Source: Lycorma delicatula (Eukaryota; Arthropoda; Insecta; Hemiptera; Fulgoridae). Taken from it: DNA of 64,000 nt. The notes under the pieces were generated by a model that saw only the letters and a program-made list of their open reading frames with translations, searched no databases and was not told the origin of the DNA. The number at the start of each line of letters is the position of its first letter. Positions within the stretch are counted from its first letter, which is position 1. Location of the stretch: assembly GCF_047948215.1 (NCBI RefSeq), contig NC_134456.1, positions 56,809,959-56,873,958 of the forward strand. The letters are read 5' to 3'. Of the stretch, positions 47,449 to 60,298 are shown one piece after another. Position numbers and translations under genes: made by a program.

Positions 47449-48595
47449 AAATTTAGTTTAATTAAAAATAGTTTTTGTCCTACTTCCGAGATGAGATTCT
47501 TCTGGGAGAAAATTATTGTTCATTGATCAGGGATGGAGAATTTTTTTCAATTTATTTCTTAACTTTTATTCTAACAAAAGACTTCACAATGGATAAAAAT
47601 TAAAGAGAATAAAATTTTAAAAAATTTTAGAGAAACAAATCTTTTTTAATTCAAGCTAGCCATCCATCCTCTTTTGATGGAATTTGTTTTTGCCTTTATT
47701 TATTATTTTTTTTAAATAATTTAGACTGTAAGGATGCATTTTGTCAAAGTGTCTTAGGGATTTTTTTTTTTTTAATTTATTTAAAATCCTGGTAGAATGT
47801 TTCAAAAATTAAAATTGAAGAAAACTTCCTGACAGAAAAATTGTTTTTTTTTTTTTTTAATTTATTCAGTGAAGTTGCATATTACAAGGAAAATAACTTA
47901 ACAAACTAAAAATTATGTGACAACTTCAATAAGAAAAAAAAAATCAAATAGATGCTCCATTTTTCTTTTGTGAAAATTGTATTTACTCGACAAATAGCAA
48001 AAAAATCTTAAGAGATGGATGATGAACTAACATAAAATGTTTAATAACTTTCATATAAAATATTCAGAACTTTAACAAGCAGTTCCTACTCCTGAAATAA
48101 ATAACTATTGGTATTTAAAGAAGAGCAAGTTAATCCAATTTGTAATTATTTTGTATTTATAGTAATATTTTATACTTATTTTTTTACATTTGATTTATGC
48201 TTCTTATAACTTTAAAGAGAAATATATCATCTTGCTTTTATACTTAAATAAATAGAATTCTTAATGTTCAATAATCCACCAAAAATAAATAACACTGAAA
48301 AAATCCTAAGCATATATGCTTCAGCCAGAAACTTTACCAACAGATCTATTGAATTCATCAAGTCAGATTTTTTCCTTAATATAGTTTACCATTGTTAAAA
48401 TGTAATTGTTTAATTATAAAATAATCATCATTCTATATTATGAAATAAACTATGAACTGAATCATGTTTTTATTGATTAATCTGTGGTAACAAGCACACA
48501 ATAAATTATAGTAATTTTTTAATAATAAGATGTGAGGAAAGCTACACATTTGTTGGTAATAGATTCAAGGACTTTCAATTGAGACATAAATATGC
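47346..48595. other. AT-rich DNA with a (GA)n microsatellite
   Basis: A clean GA repeat lies at 47417-47445. No gene or named repeat otherwise. Confidence 0.45.
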
Positions 48596-49318
48596 TGACA
48601 ATTACAGCAAGAGGTTAATCATTTGTAACAATATTCAAGCATTACAGTAATGAAAATAATTCAATAAAATACAACTAATGAGGGAAAATATAACAAATTT
48701 AAAAATTAATACTTTTTGATTTTTTTTGCGTAGGTAGAATGATAATAATAATAGTGTAAAATAGTTGTGTTTCTCCTCCAGAATTGAATCACATTACTTT
48801 CAGGGAATTGTGGAGAACAATAAGGAGGGCCAAAAGAAATAAAACATAAAGTACATATGCATTCACGAATAAAATCCTTAAAAATAACTCACTGGGATAG
48901 GATGCATATATATTACACAATGTAATGAACATGGAACCTGTGCTGGATGAACCTGTGCTGTAAGTGACAATTACAGCAAGAGGTTAATCATTTGTAACAA
49001 TATTCAAGCATTACAGTAATGAAAATAATTCAATAAAATACAACTAATGAGGGAAAATATAACAAATTTAAAAATTAATATTTTTTGATTTTTTTTGCGT
49101 AGGTAGAATGATAATAATAATAGTGTAAAATAGTTGTGTTTCTCCTCCAGAATTGAATCACATTACTTTCAGGGAATTGTGGAGAACAATAAGGAGGGCC
49201 AAAAGAAATAAAACATAAAGTACATATGCATTCACGAATAAAATCCTTAAAAATAACTCACTGGGATAGGATGCATATATATTACACAATGTAATGAACA
49301 TGGAACCTGTGCTGGATG
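48596..49318 (+). repeat. 354-bp tandem duplication, almost identical
   Basis: 48596-48949 and 48965-49318 match at every position I compared except one (C at 48712, T at 49081). The 15-bp spacer AACCTGTGCTGTAAG partly repeats the end of the unit. The unit is non-coding, AT-rich, and contains a short AAT-type repeat. The identity means a recent event or an assembly duplication. Confidence 0.93.
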
Positions 49319-49799
49319 TATGGTCTACAATTAGTCTTTATCCACTCATTATACAAGGGTGATTGCTTCTATTAATCCTGTGGCAATACTGTTCACTAGT
49401 ATAACAGAAAAAAAAAGGCTAAGCAATAGGCAGAAGAGATGCATTTAATGGTGAAAGAGAATGCTCTGAAGTAACCCTTTTGTTCTGAGAAGCTTTATCA
49501 ATAATATCACTTAGCTAGAGAGGGGGCAGGTCCTCGTAGTTATGTAAATTTTTGAAGAGAGTTCGATTCACTTAATCATACTAAACTGTGGTTAAATTTA
49601 TAAAAGATTGGGATAAGTGGCAAGATTACAGGAATTTTAATGAATTTGTAATTAATCATGACTTAATATGTAAGCAATGGGCAAGGGCGATTTAAAAATG
49701 TATGATTTTTAGGAGTATTCCAAGAATAAGCTTCTCGATCTATATTATAATTCTTCTCCCTATTTATCTTAGACATTTCAGAATATTTCGCAAAGCGAT
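49319..49799. other. AT-rich DNA, no gene seen
   Basis: No clear feature. 49560-49720 could be upstream remains of the LINE scrap that follows, but no motif can be read. Confidence 0.35.
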
Positions 49800-49819
49800 C
49801 TGAAAATCCATCTTGGTTG

Positions 49820-50235
49820 ATGGTCTGACCTCTGTGATAATGCTAATTTATGTAGATGACATGATTTTGCTTTCAGATCCATTGGAACGCAGAGTTGCTG
49901 AATATCCTAAAAAAGTACTGTAAGGGAAAAGAATTGTGAGTAAACATGGATAAAACCTACAAAGTCCCATTTTATAAGTCAAATAGATGTTAAGAGGTTT
50001 CCAGAGTTTAGATACGAAAGCGACACAATATGATGACAAATACAGATACTTACTTGAAATGGGTAATTTTCTCCTCACCAAGTAAATTTTACGATATAGC
50101 AAGCAGAAGAGTAACCAAAACGAGTATTGCCATGGCAAAAGTAGCACAAACTGTACATTAACCATATAAAATGCGACTCCTGGATAGCGAAAGATAAGCT
50201 TTCTGACTCAGTAGTCAGAGAAACCCTACCTTTGG
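49820..50235 (+). pseudogene. LINE reverse transcriptase scrap (motif C to thumb)
   Basis: The plus strand shows IMLIYVDDMILLSDPLERRV near 49840-49900, a reverse transcriptase motif C of the YxDD type with both Asp kept. Further on, in other frames, FYDIASRRVTKTSIAMAKVA (about 50087-50147) and KDKLSDSVVRETL (about 50190-50230) match the thumb region of jockey-like elements. There are several stops. It is a different family from the LINE at 43 kb. Confidence 0.65.
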
Positions 50236-52028
50236 ATCCAAAATATTGAGTAATTGATATTTAAAAAAAATAATGAGCATTTTAAATAAATTTTATAATT
50301 GTTATTTTGTCAAGATCTAGTTCATATTATATCATTAAGCTATAATTAAGAAGAAATAGTCTCATAGAGGATATCCTAAAAAATTATCTGAGCGGTTGCA
50401 ACTTGGATTTAAATTTACTGTACTATGAATCAGAGAAGTACGATATAAGATGTAATCAAAAATTTTAGAAATAATATGAGAGGAATTGATTTAGAACAGG
50501 TAAGAAATTCAAAATGAAGTCCTATTTACTAACATAGAGTAGTTACATAAATACTTGAAGGTAAACTTGAATTTATTTTAATCAACCATGATCAATCAAC
50601 TACGAATCACTAACAAAAATTAACTAAAATTGATTCTAGGCCAATGGAATATCTACTCAATACAAGGGGATAGCATTTGCAGTATTCGTAATTTATATGA
50701 AAATAAAAATATAGATATTTTCTTATTAAGTGTCCTGCTTACAAAGCGTTGAAAGAAAGTTTTTTTAAGTTTGCATAAAATGAAGGTCTATGATGATCTT
50801 GAAATGAATTTGAAAAGTATATTATTAAGTGTAAACAAAAAAAAAAAGTATTTTATTTTAAGAAAAAACTAACACTCCTTATTGCCTCTGTCTGTATTGT
50901 TTGATTTTTACATTGAAAAATAGGTAGTTGAAAATCATGAATAAGTTGGCTCTGTAATAAGAAAAACATTGCTTAAGTGAATTGATTATTTGAATAATTA
51001 TGAATTCAACATTAAAATTAATAAGACTAAGGTCAAAAAGTAAAATAGAAATTGATAAAATACAGAGATGGTGTTAAATGTTCTTATTAATTCATTTAAT
51101 CTATTACATAAAGTAATGTTTAAGATTACATTTTTAAAGTTACTCTTATCTTATCTTAGTGAAGGACTATTTTAATTTTATTGTTTGAAACTGTACTACA
51201 AAGTGAGTTAATAAGTGATTAATTTGAAAGACAATGTAGACTTCATCTACTGTTTATTTTCAAGAAGTTTTTTTATTGATGGATACCACCAGGTACAAGC
51301 TAAAATTGATTTAACAGTGAAAATTAGGTTTCTTAAATGCAACAGTAAAAAAAAAAAATTTGTATTAAATGAATTGCTCAGCAATATACATTCCTTCATC
51401 TTACAGTTTAATGTACAATATGAATTCAATCTCAATTCATTTTTAATTTACCTAAGAATCAAAAAAGTGTTCCAGCTAAACTTGGAACATTTTGAGGCTT
51501 TGATAAGAGAAAATTTGTTTCGACCCTCTATTCTTAGCTGCCTCATATGAACTTTTTCCTTTTTTTAAAAGAAAAGTCAATAGATGATTAAGTTTTCTTC
51601 CATAAGTTGTAGATTTTCCTATAATTTTCAACTGAAAAAAATAAATTATAAAATAAAAACTTTCATGCTTTAGCATAAAATCACTTTGTATCTGTATTTC
51701 ATTCTAGTCTATGACATTTTAAGAACTTTATATAACTTTCTTATATCAGCCTACCATACTAGAAAAACAAATCATTTACTTTACACACAAAAATAAGAAT
51801 CCGTAAGTAATGTTGTTAAAATTTCAAATAAATTTTTAACTGTTGGATTTTCACAAAACCTTTACGAAACAAACAGTTTAATGAAATAGAGCTTTGCAAT
51901 TTTTTGCGAATACAAAAATGCAGTTTAGTTTGAAAACATACACATTGCAATACAGATTTATATAAGTATGTTTTAAGAACATTATAAGAATACCTAAAGA
52001 ATAAAATGTAGTTAAAATTGTTAACAGC
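50236..52028. other. AT-rich DNA, no gene seen
   Basis: A 111-codon open frame at 51215-51550 is rich in K, N, L, F and I with no domain. It reads as chance coding in AT-rich DNA. Confidence 0.45.
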
Positions 52029-52332
52029 AGGCCTGATTTTGAGTTAACCCACCAGGCTGCTGGTTTAGTGGTAAACGTGTTTTCCCAAATCAGCTGATTT
52101 GGAAGTCGAGAGTTCCAGGCATTCAAGTACTAATAAAGACAGTTACTTCTATATGGATCTGATCTTGAATAATGGTGTTCTTTGGTAGTTGGGTTTCAAT
52201 TAACAACACATCTCAGGAATGGTCAAAATGAAACTGTACAAGACTACACTTCATTCCTCATTCATCCTCTGAACTAATACCTGAATGGTAATTCCCAGAG
52301 GCTAAACAGGAAAAAGAAGGCCTGATTCTGAG
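52029..52332 (+). mobile_element. tRNA-derived SINE, family B, with target duplication
   Basis: Direct repeats AGGCCTGATTTTGAG (52029-52043) and AGGCCTGATTCTGAG (52318-52332) differ at one base and flank a 274-bp insert. The head has GGTTTAGTGGTAAACGTG (A box region), and TTCAAGTACTAATAAAG stands where the B box should be, partly worn. The body has GTTCTTTGGTAGTTGGGTTT and CTCAGGAATGGTCAA. The tail is GAGGCTAAACAGGAAAAAGA. This is the best preserved copy of the family in the window; others are at 13.7 kb and 62.8 kb. Confidence 0.88.
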
Positions 52333-52809
52333 CATTTTTATAAAGTTTCTTCTGTCTTTATAAAAACGGTTAACATTTATTACAATAAGACCTAATAGCA
52401 TAAGAACAATTGCTATACTGTTTAAAAATGCTGTAAAAGATTTCAAATATTTCTGCAGCAACAAATTTTAATATTAATTATATTGTAATTAATATCAAAT
52501 CAAAATATTTATAACATTAATATGTAAATTTACTCTGCTTACATTTAAAATCTGCATGATTACTCTTTTATTTTTAAAAATTGATTTTTCTCAATAAATA
52601 TCTTTTTAAAAAGGAAAAACAATTCTTGTTATGAAGTGTACAATTCTTTGCTTAACCATCTGCTGAGAGGCTTAAAGTTTTTAAAATTAATGATTTTAAA
52701 TGAAGGTAGAAAAATAAAGTAAAACTGTGTTAATTGATTTTCAAATTCATTTGAATTGGTTCTAAAAACAAGGTTAATATATTTCGATGAGAATCAAAAC
52801 TGATGAGAA
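52333..52809. other. AT-rich DNA, no gene seen
   Basis: No gene. A direct repeat GATGAGAATCAA occurs twice at about 52786-52813, at the left edge of the next element. Confidence 0.4.
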
Positions 52810-53422
52810 TCAAGTGTGTTCAAAAAGTGACATAACCTTATGGGAATATGAGTTAGTTGAACAAGTTAGTTATTGAAAGTGGGCTCCATTACGCGGTTCA
52901 TATAATTGAATAGAACATCGCTTGCTCTTAAACACATGTAGTAACATTTGTTGAGGAATTGCAATGGCACACTGTTCAGTTTTGCCCTGCAATTCGGGAA
53001 TAGTGTGAGGATGAGTTTTGTAAGCAGCATGCTTAAGGTATCCCCATTAGAAAATGTCAGAAGAGGATAAATCAGGAGACTAAGGGGGCCACAACCCCTT
53101 TGAAAATCACTTGTTCATGAAAACACTGATCCAAGAAAGTCATAGTGTTGTGTTAACCAGTTAACCACTTTTGGCTGCATCTGCCACATTCCCCGTCTCT
53201 TAGAACTTGTACAGCAGTTTGATGGAGGACTATTTTGGTGCATCCACATCATACTTCTCTATGAAGGCATTCTGGGTCTGGGCATAACTGGCACATCTAA
53301 TATATTGGGAGACAATGAATATCCTCTGCTGCATTGTGTAACTCATTTTTCCTCAATTAAACCAGCAACAAAAGAAGGAAATATTCTTCCATAAGATTGC
53401 GTCATTTTTTGAACACTGTGTA
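52810..53422 (-). mobile_element. Non-autonomous mariner-like element, internally deleted
   Basis: Inverted ends GTGTTCAAAAAGTGAC...AACCTTA (52816-52840) and its partner (53392-53416, reading GTGTTCAAAAAATGACGCAA) agree at most positions. TA stands at the right edge (53421-53422), but the left TA has decayed. The total length is about 0.6 kb, half that of a complete element, because the middle of the transposase is missing. Confidence 0.82.
52860..53346 (-). pseudogene. Transposase N- and C-termini joined without catalytic core
   Basis: The minus strand starts at ATG 53346 with MSYTMQQRIFIVSQYIRCAS, then a FIEKYDVDAPK piece and ETGNVADAAKSG. This is the N-terminal helix-turn-helix domain of an IS630-like insect transposase. 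After about 30 unclear codons it passes directly into KGLWPP.SPDLSSSDIF and WGYLKHAAYKTHPHTIPELQ, the block with the last catalytic Asp. It finishes with RNGAHFQ and TAA. The first two catalytic acids and about half the protein are absent. In-frame stops occur in both parts. An internal deletion explains this better than decay, because both remaining parts are still easy to read. Confidence 0.85.
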
Positions 53423-55984
53423 ACAGTTCTTGTTCTTTTTTAATTGGGTCAACGTTCAACTTTAGAAATAGAATTAAAAGTAACAATAATTTTTTTGAAC
53501 ATTGAACAGTGTGGATAAAACTGTTCTATTTTTTTGTTCCACACCTAACATTTATTGCAAAAAAACAAAAAAACAAAAATTACCCTTGTTTAAAACATAT
53601 TAGATTAACACTACAGCAATTACATTATTTTTTCCACAACTGCTCTTACTGCTTTTGAACATAATCAATATAAAAATATATAATAGTCGAGTGTGTGTTT
53701 TATAATTTAATATAAGTCATAAAACTCCTACTAGGTGACTGGGCCTTGTTACTATAAATGGTAATATAAAATAATTTAAAGTTGTCCTAATTTTCAAACA
53801 TTTAATTTGCTAAGTGGCAGCAGAAAATTTTAAAATTATTTAAACGCAAAATTTTAGCAAGGAAAAATAATATATGAATGTTCAGTAATATTCCAAGTAT
53901 GTTACAGTAAAATATATGTAATAATATGCATTGAAATCTATTCAGAAGCAAAATAATAAAAAATTACTTTATTTTTAAATAATAATTCATACAAAATCAG
54001 CATATTATAACTGACCTCTCAAATTATTGTTTTGTGCAAGCTTTTTAAAATAGGTTAAGTGTAATATATTTTTTTAAATTTGGTGAAGTAAAACCAAAAA
54101 TCAATCTTGACTTTAAATTACTAATGTAATCATAGAGTTTAGACGACTTATTAAAAGTTTATTTTATTTCTAAGGTAATAAAAATATTATCAATCATTAA
54201 GTTAACTTTATTCTTATGATGGTTTACCACATTCATCACAAAGAATAGTAATAATAATATAATAATAATCTTAATATTAGATGAATTAGACTGTTACTTT
54301 TTAGAATGTATTGTGTGAATCGTCTGATGAAGGACAATTACCTCATTGTCTAGCATAATATCTGGCTTTGGAGTCTTCTATTTGAAATAGCTTTTAAAGG
54401 GATTAGAGCTTGAAAACACTTCTCTGTCGTGATAATATATGATACCATCCAAACACCCTCTGCTGCCACTTTAGCGACCCTAATACGAATAACTGCTTTA
54501 TTTTACATTCACGCCATGACACTATACATATACCTTAATCAAATGAATTCATATAAATTGTTAAAGCACGCTTTTAAAAGATGAAAAGTCTCATTTAAAC
54601 AGCATATTATAAATCAAAGAGAAAAGTATTACCCAACAAAAGAAATCTTTTGCATAACCTTTTATTCAGTTAAATAAACATCTAAAATTTTTAATACTCT
54701 CAAATTACTTGAATGTACCACCAAAAACAAATACAACACCAACTTAAGTCATAAAACTTTTTTTTTAATAAAGGAAAAATTTTGTATACAATACAGACTG
54801 CATATTGTAATTTATTTATGCTCAAAAAACAAGCATCACAAAATTTATACTGAATAAAACTATAGCTTGGCACCTTTTCTGTTTTACAAAGTTTAGGTTA
54901 ATAGCCAGCACTAGCGATGCATTATTTATGTAAAATTAATAATTTAATTTTTAAGGTAAAAATCATTGTAATCACTACTTTCAAAAGTAAAGCCCTACTG
55001 TTAAATTTTAAAATGCACAAATACTAAACCAGCTTATCATAATTCTTTTCACACAAATGCAACTGAATCATCAGTAGAATATGACATGTACTCTAACAGA
55101 ATGTATAATTTACTCTTAAGGTTTGTTTTAATATAGATTTCAATTGTATAGTTTGTGTATGCATATGGCACAAACCTTAGCTGGAAGCAAACTTCAACAG
55201 ATTTCATCTTTTTAGGCAAGTAAGAATAGCAAAACTGTATTATATTTAGAATGTAAGACATTACTGCATTGATTTAAAAGGAAAACAAAAAAGTTCTTAT
55301 GGGTCAATTAAACAGTTGTATGTAACTGACTCTCATTGGAACACCAGATATTCTCTAGTTCAGTAGACTAGTAGACTGCATTAAAACATAAAATACCTAT
55401 TACGCAGGGTAACTGCTATTCTAAATCTAACTTTTTAACCTGAATCTTTTCTAATAAATTTTAACTGCAGTATTTAACAGTCTCCTCTCACATCTAAGCA
55501 TCTAGGAAACATACTTCTACTAAATGAAACACTTAATAATACCTGAAATAACTAAACCAACAAATCATTTACATAATTGTGAACATAAGGAGAAGAAATC
55601 AAAGAACTGGTACTTGTTAATACAAATGAAACAAGACTTTATTAGCAAATCCTAATCTTGTATATTTAATTATATCATTACTATTACCTTTTGACTGCCA
55701 TCAAAGTCCTTATGTTTTCTCCTGCAATATTCTGCATATTCCTATCTCACTACCTGATACTGAGCGCTTTTATTGCCTGCAGCAGTCAATAAGTACACAA
55801 CTTCATCCTGAATTTTTCAAGGCCTAGTTGTCTTTTTTTCTTAAAGGCAGCCAATAGAGTGGTTAAAGCAAATCAATTAAGATATAGGTTGATGTAAGAA
55901 AATTAAAATAAAAAGTTTGAACAGAACAGAAGGAAAAGTAAAAATGCATCACACCATTCAAATAAATGCTGACAAACAATACAA
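53423..55984. other. AT-rich DNA, no gene seen
   Basis: About 2.5 kb with no gene, RNA or transposon I recognise. Confidence 0.45.
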
Positions 55985-56009
55985 ATAGATAATGGTAGTT
56001 TACCCACTT

Positions 56010-56140
56010 AATGTTTATCTCCATGGCGGAGAGGTTGCATCTCAGCCTACATAGTTCCATTTCCAAATCCCACACACAAGCTTCAAGCTTATCTTATATG
56101 GTGATATCATCAACCAGAAAAAAAAATAAAAAAAATAAAA
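56010..56140 (+). mobile_element. tRNA-derived SINE, family A, internally deleted copy
   Basis: CCATGGCGGAGAGGTTGCAT resembles a SINE A box head. It jumps directly into AGTTCCATTTCC and AAGCTTCAAGC, the body shared with 45425-45605. It ends in an A-rich tail (56118-56140). The B box part is missing. Confidence 0.55.
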
Positions 56141-58578
56141 ATAATTCTTATATTAAAATAATTACTCGGGGATATTTTTTATAGCTCAAGTACTAATCCT
56201 TACAGATCTCATAATTCACCCTTTACCTATTTACAGCTAGATAAACATTCCCAGCTTATTGCCACTCAATGGAAGTTTTAACAGATTTCAATATAATTTT
56301 TTTCTCTTTTTAATGTATTACTATTTATGATACTGAATATCATAAAGTCAGGATAATTAACTTTTTATACATAACAGAGAAAAACATGACAGACATATAA
56401 TTTCTTATTGTAAGAAATATAAATATTTTGGTGTTTACATATTATATAAAACACAACTTATATCATATAAAAATAAATATTCGTACAAATTAGCTTAACA
56501 GTAAACATTGACTAAGCATGTATTGTGAATTAGAATAAGAGTTGTCCCTCAATCTTATTTTTTTCTAAGCTGCAACTAAAAGAACGTATTGGTTGTAATA
56601 CAAGAGGTGACTGCAGTAAACCCTCGGGGAAATGAGGATACTAGCCAGGGTAGAAAACATATCTGTTATATAGTAATTACTTCCAACTTCAATTTACCAT
56701 GATCCATCTTCAGTAACGCCAACTGTATCTCAGAATGATGAATCCTAATTCAGAAGCATAGTTTCAGATATTATGAAGAGATTATAAAAACAGTAAAAGA
56801 AACAAAATAAAAAACATTGATAATAATTTTATATGCACATATATATTTTTTTATTCTTTTAATATAAACCACCTACTACAGGCCATTAAGGTAAGACATA
56901 TCTTACCATAATTTCTGTCAATGTTCTGTACTAGGTGATTTATATTAGAATTTAAAGTATAATTTAACAGAACAAAGGAATAATATAAATCTTAAAAATA
57001 TAAATTTCAGTAAAATAAGATTTTATATATATAAAACTATGAAAAATAAATGAAGCTAATAATGTTTTATTAAGCTTTAGGGAGAAAAGATTTAGCAATT
57101 TTAAAAAAACTTTTACACAAGTTTATTTTTTTAAACAGTACAAATTAACAACAAAACGTCTTTGATGATCAACAAAAGAAATATTTTCAAAAATATTTAG
57201 AAACAAAAAGTTAATCATAATAAATATAAAATTAAACTTCAAACTTGCCATACCAAATTAAATCAACTTCATTGAATTAACTTCAAAATTAAAATAAACA
57301 AAAATAAAAAACCTTAAAATAATGAAAAATATAAGCACTTGTAGTGCAAAGTTTGGCAAAATTTATATTATACAAGGTTTCTACTTCTTCTTTGATTCTT
57401 AATCTGAGATTAGTTGGCAATTACTTTCCACATGTTAACACTTTTGGGCTTACAGTAACAATGAACTACTCATATAATACTTTACAACTAAACACTTATG
57501 TGTAAATATTATTTTACAACTTTTCAGTAAATGATGACTAACTTAGAATAGATAGGTCTAAGTAAGTACCTACGATCGATACTATAGTATCTCTTATAGG
57601 CAAATGTGAGGTAACATAAAGTGATCAGAAATCATTGGAATCATATTCAAGCACTTACAGAGGAAATGGATTCCTAGTATAACATTTATTTACTGGAAGT
57701 AGACAGTTTAAAAGTTGTACTGCTGTACAATGCGGGTCTCCAACAGTAGAAAAATTGATCACAGAGTGAAACAACAATAAATATCATTCATTATCTTGAA
57801 AGTGAGTTAAATGAATTAAATTTGAGAACTATTTCAAATTTTTTAAGATCATTTCCCAAAAGATTATTGACTGTAAAGGAGACTACCATTGCAGAACATG
57901 ACTAATGACATACAACGCTAACCTTATAAACTTATATTAAAGTCAATTTTATCTGTTAAGCATATGTTAAAAAAGATTTAATTTCATAGGTTTAAATAAG
58001 GTTAATCTTTATCATATTTTAAAGTAGTTTTGCTTAAATTTCTTTTCAAGGAATTGTGAAGAGTATTGAATTAAAATATAATTCTTAAGATTATTGTGAT
58101 ATTTTGCTGAATTTAAAATTTTAAATGTTTATTGGTGTCTTGTGATAATAATCTACGCTTCAGCTGATGTACATAATTATTAATTCCTGCTGGCTTGGTA
58201 ATGGTGTACAGATATAGTCAAGTATTTCTCTTTATTTTTTTTAAACAGTACATTACTATATTTGTCAGAAAAATACTTATTTAATGTAAACAGAATTTTT
58301 ATGATGTAAAAATTTGTAAAACAAGATTTAGTGTTAAAAATTGCTATTGAAAAAATTAAAAAAACTGGAAATTATATAATAAATGTAAAATAAAAATAAA
58401 TAACTTAGATAATAATTTTTTTATTAATGACAGAAATGCAATAAATTATTAGAAAAATTATTTTTTCAAAGTTGGCAATAAAATAACAACTGATCATCAA
58501 TGTGCAATATTGTATGTTTAACTCATTCTGTAAGGTACATAAGTATATTGGGTACTGCAAACTGCACTGTTGTTACTG
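56141..58578. other. AT-rich DNA, no gene seen
   Basis: About 2.4 kb with no gene or named repeat. Confidence 0.45.
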
Positions 58579-59040
58579 ATGGTTTTCTATGAATTTTGTT
58601 TTGAACATGGTTTGTTTGCCAATGAAGTAATACCATATTCAGTTACAATAGAGGAATACACTGATGTGATACTCATTTTGAGTGTGTTTAATGGTAATGC
58701 TAAGGCTGCTGCAGTAAAATATGAAATACATTTTCTGAATCACAGAATTACAGATCCCAAAACCATTAGTGCGACTTTTTGCAGTCATCGAGAAATGTTC
58801 ACTATATTCGTACCAGCTACGAATGGTCTGTTCAACATGACAGGTTACATGCATTACTAAATGAGGTCTTTCTAAGCAGATTGGAGTTTTGTATTCGACG
58901 GTTTGGAGGACACTTAAACAAAACAAGTTATATCCTTATAATAAACAGCCAATTCAACATCTACCCCAGGAGATGGATGGTCTGCTACACTTGGAGTTCT
59001 GCAACTGGTGGAATACAAATCGACCACTCTAATATCTGTC
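58579..59040 (+). pseudogene. IS630-like transposase, N-terminal half
   Basis: The frame from 58570 to 58860 reads as the N-terminal DNA-binding half of an IS630-like transposase: YSVTIEEYTDVILILSVFNG, NAKAAAVKYEIHFLNHRI and TDPKTISATF. After stops, another frame gives STFGRTLKQNKLYPYNKQPI (about 58897-58956), then QHLPQEMDGLLHLEFCNW ending near 59010. This is the second helix-turn-helix and the link to the catalytic core. The coding ends abruptly where a TIR element begins at 59041. The later parts of such a transposase appear at 60.5-61.2 kb but on mixed strands, so they may belong to this copy or another. Confidence 0.8.
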
Positions 59041-60298
59041 TACTTTACGTTGAGGCTTGAAGTAAACAAAACAGATACCAAGCAAGCAGTATGAACCGGG
59101 TATACACAAAATTGCACAAAACTACTGCACACCTGATTTATTTTTTATTGTAATAATAATAATTCAGAAATAGCTGCCCATTGCTCAGTATTTCTAAAAC
59201 ATTTAATGTTTATTAAATTAAGAAAATGTTATAAATTGTTAAATATACTAAAGTTATCTTTGATGATAACTTAGTTTTACCATTACAGTAGTAATTGTGA
59301 TACAGTTAGTAGCTATACAAAACAATAGATTTAATGAAATGATAAACATAAAGATGAAAATAATTTTATAAGTGCTTTACATAAACCCTGAAATATTATT
59401 TACTTGCACAAAATGAATTAAAATTTATTTTATAATTTATTACCATTTTTTGTTGGTTTTCTTAATTTCTTAGGGTGAATCACCCAATAAATAACCACAT
59501 TCACTCAACTCATTTTCATCTTCACTAACATTAGATTACGAGGGGTCATTTTTGAAATTAATAATGAGTTTATCCCCCTGCTTAAAAAAAATACAAGTTA
59601 AATATATGTAATAGACAATAGATATATAATAACAGATAATAAACAATGTTTAAGTGTTCCATATAATAAGCAAAAAATAGAAAAATTGGTTACAAAATCC
59701 TTACCGCCCCGATTTCATTTATTAAACAATGAATAATCCTAAGAATTGTATTATTTCTGTAAATGCGAAATGTATTACATATAAATGAAACTGGGCCGAT
59801 AAGTTATGTAACAAATTTTTCTATATTTTGCCTATTATATGGAATGCTTAAACATTGTTTATTATCTATTATTTTATATCTATTGCTATTACATATATAT
59901 AAAATTTATTTGTTTTAAACAAAATTAAATAAATAACAGATTTTCATAATAGAATTGTAGTGTCTTACTTTTTATATATTACTGTAATTTATATTACAGA
60001 AATTTTTGTTTTATGAGCAGAAGAAATAATAACTGCGAGACTCTTACCGTACGGTTTATAAGTTCATTGTAATTTTTTTTGGATGATAACTAATAATGTG
60101 ACAATCTGCGATTAATTACAGGCATAAGTAATGATTAACATTCTTATCATGTGGTAGCTATTTTTAAAAGTGAAGTGTCATTTTTGTCCACTTGGTGGAT
60201 TGCATCAATTGGTTGAAAGTTGTCATATGTATGTGTGTTGTGTATTTACACGCACTACACACATGCAGACTGTTTACTTCAAGCCTCAACATAAAGTA
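59041..60298. mobile_element. TIR element inserted after the transposase fragment
   Basis: 28-bp termini at 59041-59068 and 60271-60298 are reverse complements with one mismatch. The core word is GTTGAGGCTTGAAGTAAACA. TA stands at both outer ends, fitting Tc1/mariner-type insertion. The 1,258-bp body has no transposase I can read and contains the hairpin at 59601-59898. It is probably non-autonomous. Confidence 0.7.
59601..59898. mobile_element. Hairpin element with about 120-bp arms
   Basis: The left arm (59601-59722) and right arm (59781-59898) are imperfect reverse complements. They share AGATAATAAACAATGTTTAA, TTCCATATAATA and TTTCATTTAT. The 58-nt centre is AT-rich. There is no coding. 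It sits inside the element at 59041-60298. Confidence 0.8.

Noticed and set aside
49848..50165. 105-codon minus-strand open frame
   Set aside because: It is the antisense of the LINE reverse transcriptase scrap, which is readable on the plus strand.
51215..51550. 111-codon open frame
   Set aside because: Composition (K, N, L, F, I) simply reflects AT-rich DNA. No motif, and the opposite strand is also open over much of it.
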